A DNA stretch of 64,000 nt from the NCBI GenBank assembly GCA_020630915.1, contig JAHDIF010000008.1, forward strand, positions 62,001 through 126,000, in the 5' to 3' direction. The stretch is from Dokdonia sp. Lineage in GTDB: Bacteria > Bacteroidota > Bacteroidia > Flavobacteriales > Flavobacteriaceae. The notes under the pieces were generated by a model. The model saw only the letters and a list, made by a program, of their open reading frames with translations. It was not told the origin of the DNA and searched no databases. This document shows, piece after piece, positions 19,301-28,965 of the stretch. The position numbers were made by a program, and so were the translations under genes. Positions within the stretch are counted from its first letter, which is position 1; every line of letters starts with the position of its first letter.

Positions 19301-20834
19301 GCCGCATCACGACATTTACTCTATTGAGGATTTATCACAACTTATTTATGACCTTAAAAGTGCCAATAGAGAAGCGCGCATAAACGTTAAGTTAGTTTCA
19401 GAAGCGGGAATAGGCACCGTGGCTGCCGGAGTGGCAAAGGCAAAGGCAGATGTGATTCTTATTTCTGGACACGATGGCGGAACAGGCGCCTCACCACTTA
19501 CATCACTTAAACATGCAGGCCTTCCTTGGGAATTAGGTCTCGCTGAGGCGCAACAAACCTTAGTGATGAATAATCTTAGAAGTCGCGTGGTTTTAGAATG
19601 TGACGGCCAGCTCAAAACAGGGCGCGACGTTGCGATAGCATGTTTATTAGGGGCAGAAGAGTTTGGTTTTGCAACAGCTCCGTTAGTAGCTTCTGGTTGT
19701 GTAATGATGCGAGTATGTCATTTAAACACTTGCCCTGTAGGCATCGCTACTCAAAATCCAGAATTGCGCAAGCGTTTTAAAGGCAAGCCAGAGCATGTGG
19801 TGAATTTTATGTATTTCGTAGCCCAAGAACTGCGAGAAATAATGGCGCAATTGGGTTTTAGAACGATAGATGAAATGGTAGGTCAAGTCCATAAGCTAGA
19901 CCGCAATACCACCATAGAGCAATATAAAATTAGAGGAGTAGATCTTTCACCTATCTTACATCAAGTACAGGTAGGAGCAGATGTTTCTTTGCGTAATACA
20001 GAGCAACAAGATCATAATCTAGAGAAGTCATTAGATTTTGATATCATTAAAAAAGCGCACCCCGCATTATTTAGAAAAGAAAAGACCACCTTAGATTTTC
20101 CTATCACAAATGAAGATCGATCAGTAGGGGCTATTTTAAGTAATGAGATTTCTAAAATCTATGGGGTAAATGGTCTTCCAGAAAATACACTTAAAGTTAA
20201 TTTCACGGGTTCTGCTGGTCAAAGTTTTGGAGCATTTGCAGCGAGTGGAGTCACACTTTCTGTCACAGGAAATGCCAATGATTACTTAGGGAAAGGGCTC
20301 TCTGGGGCAAGACTTATTGCCAAAGTACCTGATGAAGCCACTATCCAGCCAGAAGAGAATGTCATAATAGGTAACGTTGCTTTGTATGGAGCTACCTCAG
20401 GAGAGGCCTATATAAATGGTAAAGCAGGTGAACGCTTTGCAGTGAGAAATTCTGGTGCAAAGGCGGTGGTAGAAGGTATAGGTGATCACGGTTGCGAGTA
20501 TATGACAGGAGGAACTGTTGTGATCCTGGGCGAAGTAGGACGAAATTTTGGAGCCGGAATGAGTGGTGGTGTCGCTTATGTGTATAATAAGAAGGATACG
20601 CTTTCGCGAAAAGTAAACAAAGAAGGACTCAACCTAGATCCCGTAACGATCCCTCAAGATGTGAAGGAACTTAAAGGACTTATAGAGGGACATTACAATA
20701 TGACCCTAAGTCCATTAGCACAGCGCATACTAGAAAATTGGGAAAACGAATTGAAGCATTTTATAAAGGTATTACCCGAGGAGTATAGGCAAGCGCTTAT
20801 CCGTCTGGAGCAAGAAAAAGAAATTACAGCATAG
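16344..20834 (+). CDS. gltB: Glutamate synthase large subunit
   Basis: 1496 aa; CGAGFI N-terminal Cys, FMN/Fe-S region VMMRVCHLNTCPVGIATQ, GXGXG C-terminal domain. Confidence 0.95.
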   Translation: MLQKQGLYLPEFEHDNCGAGFICSLKGVKSNDIIHKALEILEKLEHRGAVSADGKTGDGAGILIDIPHTYFQNVCDFELPEEGTYAVSNVFLPRKQNQRSYCITTFENFLKEEGLEILGWREVPVDQTILGEIAKKSQPFVQQIFVKRDEKEVSDFAFMLALYKARKKAEHAIYGSKLSESSFFYLPSFSTKTIIYKGLLRPQDIKIYYKDLDQPEVVTSLALVHQRFSTNTFPTWDLAQPFRYMCHNGEINTLRGNITRMFSREELMESSWFGDSIKEILPVVLPGKSDSASMDMVVELLLMTGRPLPEVMMMLVPEAWEKNSEMSPAKRAFYEFNSCVMEPWDGPASIPFTDGNYIGAVLDRNGLRPSRYSVTKDGYVIMSSETGVVEIEPSNLEYHGRLEPGKMFLVNMKEGRIINDEEIKEQIASKHPYQEWLDQELIHLKDIPYNDCPIFLEQESLQTRQLMFGYTQEEINSIILPMATLAKEPIGSMGNDTPLAVLSQRSQLIYNYFKQSFAQVTNPPLDGIREKLITDISLTLGSDANIFDINATHCRKLKINNPVISKQDLDKIKSYDNTNFKVVSIPILYDAVQGHNGLEDGLEHTLKAAEKAIDNGANIIILSDRNSSQEKAPIPALLACSYVNNGLSTLKKRSKISLIIESAEPREVHHFALLFGYGASAINPYIVNEIIEDNLIDLQEANVSVEEAIQNFNAAVGKGVLKVMNKIGISTLNSYRSSQLFECVGINSRVVNKYFPRTVSRIEGIGLRTLEKEISKRHKHAFAKAEQPLEIGGEYRWRRSGEKHLFNPITIAKLQESVRSNKPVVYKEYAKRVNDQTKQLMTIRGLFEFTNYDPIDINEVEPWTSIVKRFKTGAMSYGSISKEAHENLAVAMNRIDGKSNSGEGGENQDRFYKDVNGDWKNSAIKQVASGRFGVTSNYLTNAAEIQIKMAQGAKPGEGGHLPGPKVNAEIAKTRNSTPYVGLISPPPHHDIYSIEDLSQLIYDLKSANREARINVKLVSEAGIGTVAAGVAKAKADVILISGHDGGTGASPLTSLKHAGLPWELGLAEAQQTLVMNNLRSRVVLECDGQLKTGRDVAIACLLGAEEFGFATAPLVASGCVMMRVCHLNTCPVGIATQNPELRKRFKGKPEHVVNFMYFVAQELREIMAQLGFRTIDEMVGQVHKLDRNTTIEQYKIRGVDLSPILHQVQVGADVSLRNTEQQDHNLEKSLDFDIIKKAHPALFRKEKTTLDFPITNEDRSVGAILSNEISKIYGVNGLPENTLKVNFTGSAGQSFGAFAASGVTLSVTGNANDYLGKGLSGARLIAKVPDEATIQPEENVIIGNVALYGATSGEAYINGKAGERFAVRNSGAKAVVEGIGDHGCEYMTGGTVVILGEVGRNFGAGMSGGVAYVYNKKDTLSRKVNKEGLNLDPVTIPQDVKELKGLIEGHYNMTLSPLAQRILENWENELKHFIKVLPEEYRQALIRLEQEKEITA
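18684..18697. repeat. Iterated palindrome GCTTTCGCGAAAGC inside gltB (HAFAKAE)
   Basis: Exact 14-mer. Confidence 0.95.
20600..20613. repeat. Near copy of palindrome inside gltB (TLSRKVN)
   Basis: gctttcgcgaaaag, 2 mismatches at right end. Confidence 0.7.
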
Positions 20835-20836
20835 AT

Positions 20837-22309
20837 ATGGGAAAAGTAACTGGATTTTTAGAATTTGAAAGAAAGGATGAATCGTATATCCCTGTAAACA
20901 AGCGTCTCAAACATTACAAGGAATTTACAATTCCTTTAGAAGAGCAAGAGCTCAAAAAGCAAGGAGGACGATGTATGGATTGTGGGATTCCGTTTTGTCA
21001 TAGTGGTTGCCCCCTGGGGAATTTGATTCCAGATTTTAATGATATGGTCTATAAAGGCCGCTGGAAAGAAGCTGCCAAAATACTTCACGAAACTAATAAT
21101 TTTCCAGAATTTACAGGAAGACTATGCCCAGCTCCCTGCGAAGAAGCGTGTGTTTTAGGTATTAATGCAGATCCGGTAAGTATTGAGAATATTGAAAAAA
21201 ATATTGTCGAAAAAGCTTTTGAAGAAGGATGGATAAAAGCCTGTCCGCCAGAACATCGCACGGGGAAGACTGTTGCCATCATAGGTTCAGGTCCTTCTGG
21301 GCTTGCAGCAGCACAGCAACTTAATCGAGCTGGTCACCTAGTTACCGTTTTTGAGCGTGATGCAAAAATTGGAGGATTATTAAGATACGGCATACCAGAT
21401 TTTAAATTAGAAAAATCTATAATAGATAGACGTCTAGCTGTCTTGGAAGAAGAGGGAATTGTTTTTAAACCCAATTCTCACGTGGGCGTTACCATTAGTA
21501 TTGAAACTATTAAAAATGATTTTGACGCTCTTGTTCTTTGCGGTGGCGCGACAATGCGAAGAAGTATTCCTATTAAAGGAGCTCATTTGAGAGGCGTTTA
21601 CCAAGCAATGGATTTCTTGAAGCAGAATAATGAACGGGTAGATGGAATTGAAAAAAATAAACACCCAATTCTCGCGACAGATAAAAAGGTGATTGTGATA
21701 GGAGGAGGCGATACTGGTAGCGACTGTATTGGCACTTCCAATAGACAAGGAGCTCAAAGCGTTATCAACTTTGAAATTTTAGGAAAGCCTACTATTAATC
21801 GTCCAAAAAATCAGCCTTGGCCTTACTGGCCTATGCGATTGCGTACAAGTTCCTCTCATAAAGAAGGTGTAGAGCGTGTATTTAGTATTTCTACAAAGGA
21901 ATTTTTGGGAGACGCTAGAGGGAATCTCATAGGGCTCATTACCTCTCAGGTGGAATGGATAACGCATCCAAGTGGTCGTAAGGAGTTAAAAGAGGTGCCA
22001 AATACAGAGCAACAATGGGATTGTGATATGGTTTTTCTGGCGTTAGGTTTTACGGGACCAGAAAAGACATTGATAGAACAGTTAGGTCTCAAGACAGACC
22101 TGAGAGGTAACGTGCAAACTACGTTAGATAAGTATACAACTAGTGTTCGAGGTGTTTTTGCTGCTGGCGATATGCGTAGAGGGCAGTCATTAATCGTTTG
22201 GGCTATTTCCGAAGGTAGGCAAGCTGCTTATCACGTAGATGCATTTTTACAAGGTAGCTCTCATTTGCCACTTAAACATGAAGAAAGTGATTTACCTAGA
22301 GTTGGGTAG
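20837..22309 (+). CDS. gltD: Glutamate synthase small subunit
   Basis: CMDCGIPFCHSGCPLGN, GSGPSGLAAAQQL, GGGDTGSDC. Confidence 0.95.
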   Translation: MGKVTGFLEFERKDESYIPVNKRLKHYKEFTIPLEEQELKKQGGRCMDCGIPFCHSGCPLGNLIPDFNDMVYKGRWKEAAKILHETNNFPEFTGRLCPAPCEEACVLGINADPVSIENIEKNIVEKAFEEGWIKACPPEHRTGKTVAIIGSGPSGLAAAQQLNRAGHLVTVFERDAKIGGLLRYGIPDFKLEKSIIDRRLAVLEEEGIVFKPNSHVGVTISIETIKNDFDALVLCGGATMRRSIPIKGAHLRGVYQAMDFLKQNNERVDGIEKNKHPILATDKKVIVIGGGDTGSDCIGTSNRQGAQSVINFEILGKPTINRPKNQPWPYWPMRLRTSSSHKEGVERVFSISTKEFLGDARGNLIGLITSQVEWITHPSGRKELKEVPNTEQQWDCDMVFLALGFTGPEKTLIEQLGLKTDLRGNVQTTLDKYTTSVRGVFAAGDMRRGQSLIVWAISEGRQAAYHVDAFLQGSSHLPLKHEESDLPRVG

Positions 22310-22318
22310 AAGTTCTTG

Positions 22319-22355
22319 CTCCTGCCTACCGTCAGGCTGGTTCGCGAAAGCATAA
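22319..22355. repeat. Composite repeat: CCTGCC module plus half palindrome (copy 2, intergenic)
   Basis: ctcctgcctaccgtcaggctggttcgcgaaagcataaa. Confidence 0.65.
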
Positions 22356-22385
22356 AAAAACCTCAATATAGCTATTGAGGTTTTA
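22354..22385. terminator. Bidirectional terminator between gltD and dnaA
   Basis: aaaaaacctcaatatagctattgaggtttt between convergent genes. Confidence 0.85.
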
Positions 22386-22404
22386 AGATCTAATTGTATT
22401 GGTG

Positions 22405-23832
22405 TTATACTGTTAATTTTTTATTAAGGTCTTCTACGTATTTTCTAAATTGTTTATCGGTAGAAGCCAGATTATCTACCGTTTTGCAGGCGTGTAATAC
22501 GGTTGCGTGATCACGTTGCCCTATCTGAGAACCTATGCTTGCAAGAGAAGCTTTTGTTAATTTTTTAGCAAAGAACATTGCTAGTTGACGTGCTTGTACA
22601 ATGTGACGTTTACGTGTTTTAGATTGTAAAGTATCTACATCCATCTGGAAATAATCTGATACGATTTTTTGTATGTAATCGATAGAAACCTCTCTTTTGG
22701 TGTGCTTTACGTAATTATCTACTATTTTCTTCGCAAGGTCTAGAGTGATCTCTTTTTTATTGAAAGAAGAATGGGCAATTAAAGATATAATTGCTCCTTC
22801 TAGCTCGCGTATGTTAGTTTTGATATTATTTGCAAGAAACTCTACAATTTCTTCTGGCATTTCAACACCATCTTGATAAAGCTTATGTTTTATGATAGAA
22901 ATTCGTGTCTCAAAACCTGGATGTTGTAACTCTGCAGAAAGTCCCCATTTAAATCGAGACAGTAAGCGCTGCTCGATATCTTGCATATCTACAGGAGCTT
23001 TGTCACTGGTAAGGATTACTTGTTTTCCGTTTTGGTGTAAATGATTGAAAATATGGAAGAAAACGTCTTGTGTTCCTGCCTTACCACTCAATAATTGAAT
23101 ATCATCTACGATCAATATATCAATCACTTGGTAAAAGTGAATAAAGTCGTTGCGATTATTTTTCTTTACAGACTCGATGTATTGTTGCGTAAACTTTTCT
23201 GCCGAAATGTAAAGCACCGTTTTTTCAGGGTACTTATCTTTTATTTGCACACCTATGGCGTGAGCCAAGTGTGTTTTTCCAAGTCCAACTCCTCCAAAAA
23301 TGAGTAGAGGATTAAAAGACGTTCCTCCGGGTTTATTGGCAACGGCCATCCCAGCAGATCGTGCAAGTCTATTAGAATCACCTTCTAAGAAGTTGTCAAA
23401 ATTATAATTAGGATTGAGCTGTGATTCTATTTGTAAATTTCTAATACCAGGTATTACAAAGGGATTTTTTAGCTCTGGATTTTTATTCTTTAAAGGAGCA
23501 TCTACTTCTTGTGATTTTAAAGATGTTCTATTAGCACTAGGTATTTTCTCGGTAAATGGTTGACTATTACCATACGTGTTTTCCATCTTAATCACATACA
23601 CTAGCTTAGCACTTTCACCTAATTCTTTGTGAAGAGCTACCTTAAGAAGTTGCACATAATGCTCTTCAAGCCATTCGTAAAAGAATTTACTTGGTACTTG
23701 AATACTAAGAGCTGCATCTGTGAGTTTTACAACCTTGATAGGTTCAAACCACGTTTTGTATGCCTGAGGGGTAATATTGTCCTTTATAAAAGAGAGACAG
23801 TTATCCCATACAGCTTGTGCAGATTTAGTCAT
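22405..23832 (-). CDS. dnaA: Chromosomal replication initiator DnaA
   Basis: NPLLIFGGVGLGKTHLAHAIG, LIVDDIQLL, C-terminal GQRDHATVLHACKTV. Confidence 0.97.
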   Translation of the reverse strand: MTKSAQAVWDNCLSFIKDNITPQAYKTWFEPIKVVKLTDAALSIQVPSKFFYEWLEEHYVQLLKVALHKELGESAKLVYVIKMENTYGNSQPFTEKIPSANRTSLKSQEVDAPLKNKNPELKNPFVIPGIRNLQIESQLNPNYNFDNFLEGDSNRLARSAGMAVANKPGGTSFNPLLIFGGVGLGKTHLAHAIGVQIKDKYPEKTVLYISAEKFTQQYIESVKKNNRNDFIHFYQVIDILIVDDIQLLSGKAGTQDVFFHIFNHLHQNGKQVILTSDKAPVDMQDIEQRLLSRFKWGLSAELQHPGFETRISIIKHKLYQDGVEMPEEIVEFLANNIKTNIRELEGAIISLIAHSSFNKKEITLDLAKKIVDNYVKHTKREVSIDYIQKIVSDYFQMDVDTLQSKTRKRHIVQARQLAMFFAKKLTKASLASIGSQIGQRDHATVLHACKTVDNLASTDKQFRKYVEDLNKKLTV

Positions 23833-24033
23833 TAGTTAGTTTAAATGTTATTGGTTCGTGTTTAAAGAAAATCAGAAATTCTTCATCAAAAGAAGATTGT
23901 AATCCCCATCTTTATTCTTAAGCAAATATGTGAACAAAATTTTGAATAAAAAAACAAAATATGGGTTGTTTTTTGATAAAATTATGTGCATACTTGGAAC
24001 CTTTAAATCTACGAAAAAAACCCACCTCTACAG

Positions 24034-24426
24034 TTGAAAACTCATAATTCTTTTGTTAAAGTTAGATATGCTGAGACGGACCAGATGGGTGTGGTGTATC
24101 ACGGCAATTATGCGCAGTACTTGGAACTAGCACGTATTGAGTGGCTTAGCTCGCTAGGGATTTCATATAAATCTATGGAAGAAGAGGGTGTGATGCTCCC
24201 TGTTTATAATTTAGAAATTACTTTTAAAAAGTCGGCAGTTTTCGATGATGTGCTTAGAGTGGAAACTACTCTCAGGAAAATTCCTACTGCAAGGATTGTT
24301 TTTGACTATAAAATCTACAATCAAAATAATGATTTATTAACAATTGCAAGTACAGAATTGGTTTTCATGAATATGAAAACAAATCGTCCTATGCGATGTC
24401 CTTCTTATTTGCTCGATAAACTTTAG
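24034..24426 (+). CDS. Acyl-CoA thioesterase, YbgC/4HBT family
   Basis: RYAETDQMGVVYHGNYAQYLELARIEWL. Confidence 0.88.
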   Translation: MKTHNSFVKVRYAETDQMGVVYHGNYAQYLELARIEWLSSLGISYKSMEEEGVMLPVYNLEITFKKSAVFDDVLRVETTLRKIPTARIVFDYKIYNQNNDLLTIASTELVFMNMKTNRPMRCPSYLLDKL

Positions 24427-24435
24427 GGTACTATC

Positions 24436-25038
24436 TTAATTTTCTATAATAGTTACTCCATAAATATTTTGGACTAGTGAAATAATTCTATCAAACTCTT
24501 TTCGTCTAACCGCTAGAGTGTATTTACAATTCAACTCCATCTTCTGATCGATAATCTGCAAGTTCTCGTCTTTTATTAAACGCATTACAGTATTCATAAG
24601 TGGGTATTCAAATGTTATGGTGAAGGGTATATCTATTGTGCGTTCTTCAATTAAAGAAGCTTCAAGGGCGAGTTGTGCTCCTGTTCTATACGCATTTATA
24701 AGACCACCAACTCCTAATTTTGTTCCGCCAAAGTATCTAACCACGACTACCAATACATTGGTAAGGTTAAAGGACTGAAGTTGTCCATGTATAGGCACCC
24801 CTGCACTATTACTGGGCTCTCCATCATCATTGGCTCTAAATCTCTCGTACTCCTTTCCTAGCACCCAAGCATAACACCAGTGCCTTGCTTGATAATGTTC
24901 CTTTTTGAGTGTGTCCAGATGTTTTTTAACCTCTTCTTCTGTGCTCACGGGATAGGCGTACCCATAAAACTTACTGTTTCTATCCTTAAATAGAACTTCG
25001 GGAGAAGGTTTGGATATAGTACGATAGGTGTCTTTCAT
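24436..25038 (-). CDS. IMPACT/YigZ family protein
   Basis: NDDGEPSNSAGVPI, VVVRYFGGTKLGVGGLINAYR. Confidence 0.9.
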   Translation of the reverse strand: MKDTYRTISKPSPEVLFKDRNSKFYGYAYPVSTEEEVKKHLDTLKKEHYQARHWCYAWVLGKEYERFRANDDGEPSNSAGVPIHGQLQSFNLTNVLVVVVRYFGGTKLGVGGLINAYRTGAQLALEASLIEERTIDIPFTITFEYPLMNTVMRLIKDENLQIIDQKMELNCKYTLAVRRKEFDRIISLVQNIYGVTIIEN

Positions 25039-25125
25039 TTATCTGATTCACTACAATTTCGGCGAAGGCGGAAATCTCATTAATGGCTCATTGGTTTTAT
25101 GTAAAAAATTAGTAATTTTTGATAT

Positions 25126-25139
25126 GCTTTCGCGAAAGC
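25126..25139. repeat. Iterated palindrome (intergenic)
   Basis: Exact 14-mer gctttcgcgaaagc. Confidence 0.95.
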
Positions 25140-25153
25140 GTAATCACAAAACA

Positions 25154-26014
25154 TCAAGCCAAAGTAACCAAAACAATACTAATAACCGCTAGGACAATAC
25201 CCATCCAGTTTTTTAAAAGTAATCGTTCTTTAAAAAATACAATCCCTAATAAGGTAGACAAAACAACAATAGAAACATTGTTGAGCGTAAAAATTGTGCT
25301 GCTATCTAAACCATCTGTACGCAATGCCTGTACAAGAAAGTAAATAGAAAAATAATTAGGAACACCAAGTACTATTCCGGCTATTAGGTTTTTAAGTTCT
25401 AGTTGGATCTTTTTCCTGAAGAGTTGTACGCTAATAAAAAGGATTCCTAAAACGCCAGCACTTGCAAAAATGGTAGCCGAAAAAATACCAGCGTCAGTAT
25501 CTTTTACGTGAGCCTGTTCAAAATACTTGAGCGAGACATCTATAATTCCGCTGCCTATCAAAATGAGAAAAGGAAACAGTAAGGAGTTGCTTTTGAGTAT
25601 AGATTTGTCTTTTACAGAAGCTAGGTATACTGCTATAAGAGCGAGTACTATTCCAACAATTTTTAAAATAGCCGCACTCTCATTGTAATAAAATATCCCA
25701 AACGTAATGGGTATAATGACACTCATTTTTGTAGCAACCGAAACAACTGATAAGCCACTTTTTTGAGTAGTGATCGCCATAAGGTTAAAGACAGATATGA
25801 AAATTAAGCCTAATAAAAGAGCGCCTATAAACCATTCAGAACCAGTAGCTTCTTGAATGGTGGTATCTCCAGTATACGTTAGAATTCCTGTAGTAAAAGC
25901 AATTACATAGTTAACGACGATTGCTTGTAGTTTATTTACATTATAACGTGCAAAGAGTTTGAAAATCACAAAAATGAGGCTGGAAGCCGCTATACTTAAA
26001 AGTAAATAGGTCAA
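25154..26014 (-). CDS. EamA/DMT-family transporter
   Basis: Ten predicted hydrophobic helices, EamA-like repeats. Confidence 0.75.
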   Translation of the reverse strand: MTYLLLSIAASSLIFVIFKLFARYNVNKLQAIVVNYVIAFTTGILTYTGDTTIQEATGSEWFIGALLLGLIFISVFNLMAITTQKSGLSVVSVATKMSVIIPITFGIFYYNESAAILKIVGIVLALIAVYLASVKDKSILKSNSLLFPFLILIGSGIIDVSLKYFEQAHVKDTDAGIFSATIFASAGVLGILFISVQLFRKKIQLELKNLIAGIVLGVPNYFSIYFLVQALRTDGLDSSTIFTLNNVSIVVLSTLLGIVFFKERLLLKNWMGIVLAVISIVLVTLA

Positions 26015-27012
26015 GATGGGTCGTTTTTATACATCGTAAGGATATCATTTTTAATCATTTTGGAAGTCGCTTCTTTAAAGTTTTTTGAAAGTATAGGCGC
26101 TGTAACACCTTCTGTGAGTGTTGCTGTGCCAGTAAATACGAGAGCTTCATCCCATATAGTACTTTCTATAAAACGCTGGAGTGTTTTGGTACCACCTTCT
26201 ATTATGATAGATTGTATTCCTTCATTATATAATTGCGAGCAAATCTCATTAACGTCTATTGTATTAAGGACAATCGTACGGGTTTGATCATCAAAAATGG
26301 CAAGATCTCGTGATAAACTATTAGTTGTGTCAATCACAATTCTAACAGGAGAGGCACCGTGCCAGTCTCTGGTAGTAAGACTTGGATTATCAGAAATGGC
26401 AGTATTTGCGCCTATAAGTATGGCTTGCTCTTCACTGCGCCATTTGTGTACTAATTGTCTGGAATATTGATTTGTAAGCCACACCGGTTTTTGCTGTTCT
26501 TTCTCTAGCGGGGCGATATATCCATCTAGTGATTGCGCCCATTTTAAAATTACGTAAGGTCTTTTTTTCTCGTGAAAGGTAAAAAAGCGCTTGTTTACAG
26601 CTTTACATTCTTCTTCTAGAATACCTACCGTAACATCTATGTTTGCCTCGATAAGCTTTTTTAAACCACGGCCAGCTACTTTGGCAAAAGGATCAATAGT
26701 ACCAATTACAACTCTTGGGATGCCAGAATCTATCACTAAATCTGCACAGGGCGGCGTTTTTCCAAAATGGCTACAGGGTTCTAGTGTTACGTATAAGGTG
26801 CTTTCTGATAGTAAGTGGGGTGTGTTTGCTTTCGCGAAAGCAATACAGTTCACCTCTGCATGAGCGCCGCCGTATGTACTGGTATATCCTTCTGCAATAA
26901 TGGTGTCGTGATGCACGAGAAGAGCACCTACCGAAGGATTGGGCATTGCAGCGGGCAGTCCATTTTTAGCTAATTGAATGCAGCGTTTTATGTAGGTTTC
27001 GTGTATCTTCAC
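26011..27012 (-). CDS. ribD: Riboflavin biosynthesis deaminase/reductase RibD
   Basis: PNPSVGALLV, GGAHAEVNCI, YVTLEPCSHFGKTPPCADLV. Confidence 0.93.
   Translation of the reverse strand: MKIHETYIKRCIQLAKNGLPAAMPNPSVGALLVHHDTIIAEGYTSTYGGAHAEVNCIAFAKANTPHLLSESTLYVTLEPCSHFGKTPPCADLVIDSGIPRVVIGTIDPFAKVAGRGLKKLIEANIDVTVGILEEECKAVNKRFFTFHEKKRPYVILKWAQSLDGYIAPLEKEQQKPVWLTNQYSRQLVHKWRSEEQAILIGANTAISDNPSLTTRDWHGASPVRIVIDTTNSLSRDLAIFDDQTRTIVLNTIDVNEICSQLYNEGIQSIIIEGGTKTLQRFIESTIWDEALVFTGTATLTEGVTAPILSKNFKEATSKMIKNDILTMYKNDPS
26828..26841. repeat. Iterated palindrome inside ribD (IAFAKAN)
   Basis: Exact 14-mer. Confidence 0.95.
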
Positions 27013-27039
27013 AGTGCAAAAATAGAACTATAACTAGCG

Positions 27040-27525
27040 ATGAGCAAACCAACCATCCGACCAATAGAAAAATCTGATAACCAGCAAATTGCAGCTGTTA
27101 TTCGTAAAGTGCTTGTAGATCTGGGTGTGCCTAAAGTAGGTACGGCTTATGCAGATAAAGCCTTGGACCAAATGTATGAAACCTATGATGTCCCTAATGC
27201 GACCTACTTTGTCGTAGAGGATAATGGTAAAATTATAGGAGGTGCAGGTATTGCACAATTAGAAAATTATAACGGCCCTGTATGCGAATTACAAAAAATG
27301 TATTTTCTAGACGAAGCCCGGGGTAAAGGCATAGGAAGTGAGATGATGAAAACGTGCTTGCAAGAAGGTCGTAAGTATGGCTTTCAAAAATGTTATCTAG
27401 AGACGATGCCCTATATGGAAGCAGCACAAAAACTTTATAAGAGGACTGGTTTTGATTATATAGATGGGCCTATGGGAGACACGGGGCATTTTTCTTGCCC
27501 AGTGCATATGCTTATTACGCTATGA
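27040..27525 (+). CDS. GNAT family N-acetyltransferase
   Basis: ELQKMYFLDEARGKGIGSEMM acetyl-CoA loop. Confidence 0.85.
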   Translation: MSKPTIRPIEKSDNQQIAAVIRKVLVDLGVPKVGTAYADKALDQMYETYDVPNATYFVVEDNGKIIGGAGIAQLENYNGPVCELQKMYFLDEARGKGIGSEMMKTCLQEGRKYGFQKCYLETMPYMEAAQKLYKRTGFDYIDGPMGDTGHFSCPVHMLITL

Positions 27526-28367
27526 CCTTAGATGACTACCGTGCCCATTTTAATAAAACTCTTGCAGCTTTATATCCAGAAGAAGAAATTATTTCTATAC
27601 GTTCTATTATTCTGGAAAATGTACTGGGTTTGAATAGGGTAGAGGTTGCGCTTTCGCGAAAGCTACAACTTACACCACAGCAAATCAATGAACTTGATAC
27701 AGTTCTAGAACGATTAAAACAATCAGAACCTGTCCAATATATAGTAGGACAAACGGAATTTTACGGTTTAGAATTACAAGTAAATCGTGCGACCTTGATA
27801 CCGCGGCCGGAGACCGAAGAACTCGTAACTTGGGTACTAGAAGAGACTACTAAAAAACAACCAATAGAAATTCTTGATATAGGAACAGGATCTGGATGCA
27901 TAGCTCTTGCTCTTGCACAACAGCTTCCTAATGCTCGAGCAGAAGCAGTAGACATCTTAATACAAGCTATAGAGACAGCTGCTACAAACGCACAGAATAA
28001 CCAGGTTGAAGTTACTTTTTTTCAGCAAGACATTCTGGAGGCTGATAGTTTGCCTAGACGATATGACGTAATTGTATCGAATCCGCCTTATGTGAGAGAA
28101 CTAGAAAAAGCAGCGATTAAAGAAAACGTATTGCGGCACGAGCCACATTCGGCGCTTTTTGTGTCAGATAATGATCCACTTATTTTTTATCGCAAGATTG
28201 CTCAGCTCGCTGTGAATAACTTAAAGGAGGGGGGTCAGTTATTTTTTGAAATCAATGAGTATCTTGGAGAAGAAACAGTAATGCTCGTAAAAGAAGTTGG
28301 ATTTTCAAACGTGACCCTTAAAAAGGACCTCTTTGGAAAAGATAGGATGATACGAGCTGTAAAATGA
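27522..28367 (+). CDS. prmC: Release factor glutamine methyltransferase PrmC
   Basis: LIPRPETEELV, ILDIGTGSGCIALAL, VSNPPYV; start taken at MTLDDY. Confidence 0.92.
   Translation: MTLDDYRAHFNKTLAALYPEEEIISIRSIILENVLGLNRVEVALSRKLQLTPQQINELDTVLERLKQSEPVQYIVGQTEFYGLELQVNRATLIPRPETEELVTWVLEETTKKQPIEILDIGTGSGCIALALAQQLPNARAEAVDILIQAIETAATNAQNNQVEVTFFQQDILEADSLPRRYDVIVSNPPYVRELEKAAIKENVLRHEPHSALFVSDNDPLIFYRKIAQLAVNNLKEGGQLFFEINEYLGEETVMLVKEVGFSNVTLKKDLFGKDRMIRAVK
27650..27663. repeat. Iterated palindrome inside prmC (ALSRKL)
   Basis: Exact 14-mer. Confidence 0.95.
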
Positions 28368-28374
28368 TGCTTAT

Positions 28375-28965
28375 ATGAATGATTTAAAATCAATATGTGT
28401 TTTCTGCGGGAGTAGTGAAGGGAATGATCTAGATATAGCTCAAAAGGCTAAAGAACTAGGCGCTTACCTCGCTCAAAATAATATAACCTTAGTATACGGC
28501 GCCGCCAAAATAGGTGTGATGGGGCAAGTAGCACAAGCCACTTTAGATGGTGGAGGTAAAGTTATAGGAGTGATACCAGAATTTTTAAAGCTTAAGGAGG
28601 TTGTGCATCTAGGTCTTACAGAACTTATCACTAATAAGAATATGCACGAACGCAAGATGAAAATGCAGGAGATCTCAGATGGATTTATGACACTCCCTGG
28701 AGGTTTTGGAACTTTAGAAGAATTGTTCGAAATTATTACTTGGAGTCAATTAGGATTGCATCAAAAGCCTATAGGTTTATTAAACATTAATGGTTTTTAT
28801 GACGATCTTCTAAAGATGTTGGCGACCATGGTGAAAAGAGGTTTCTTAAAAATGGAGAACTATGAGTTACTACTAGTAGACACTACAGTAGAAGGACTCA
28901 TTACTCAAATGAAAGCTTTTAAGGCTCCAGATGTTCCAAAATGGTTAAAGTTAGACAGGGTGTAG
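28375..28965 (+). CDS. LOG-family protein (TIGR00730-like)
   Basis: CVFCGSSEG, LPGGFGTLEELFE. Confidence 0.9.
   Translation: MNDLKSICVFCGSSEGNDLDIAQKAKELGAYLAQNNITLVYGAAKIGVMGQVAQATLDGGGKVIGVIPEFLKLKEVVHLGLTELITNKNMHERKMKMQEISDGFMTLPGGFGTLEELFEIITWSQLGLHQKPIGLLNINGFYDDLLKMLATMVKRGFLKMENYELLLVDTTVEGLITQMKAFKAPDVPKWLKLDRV

Noticed and set aside
23833-24033. Possible oriC upstream of dnaA
   Set aside because: No cluster of TTATCCACA-like DnaA boxes seen; only AT-rich sequence.
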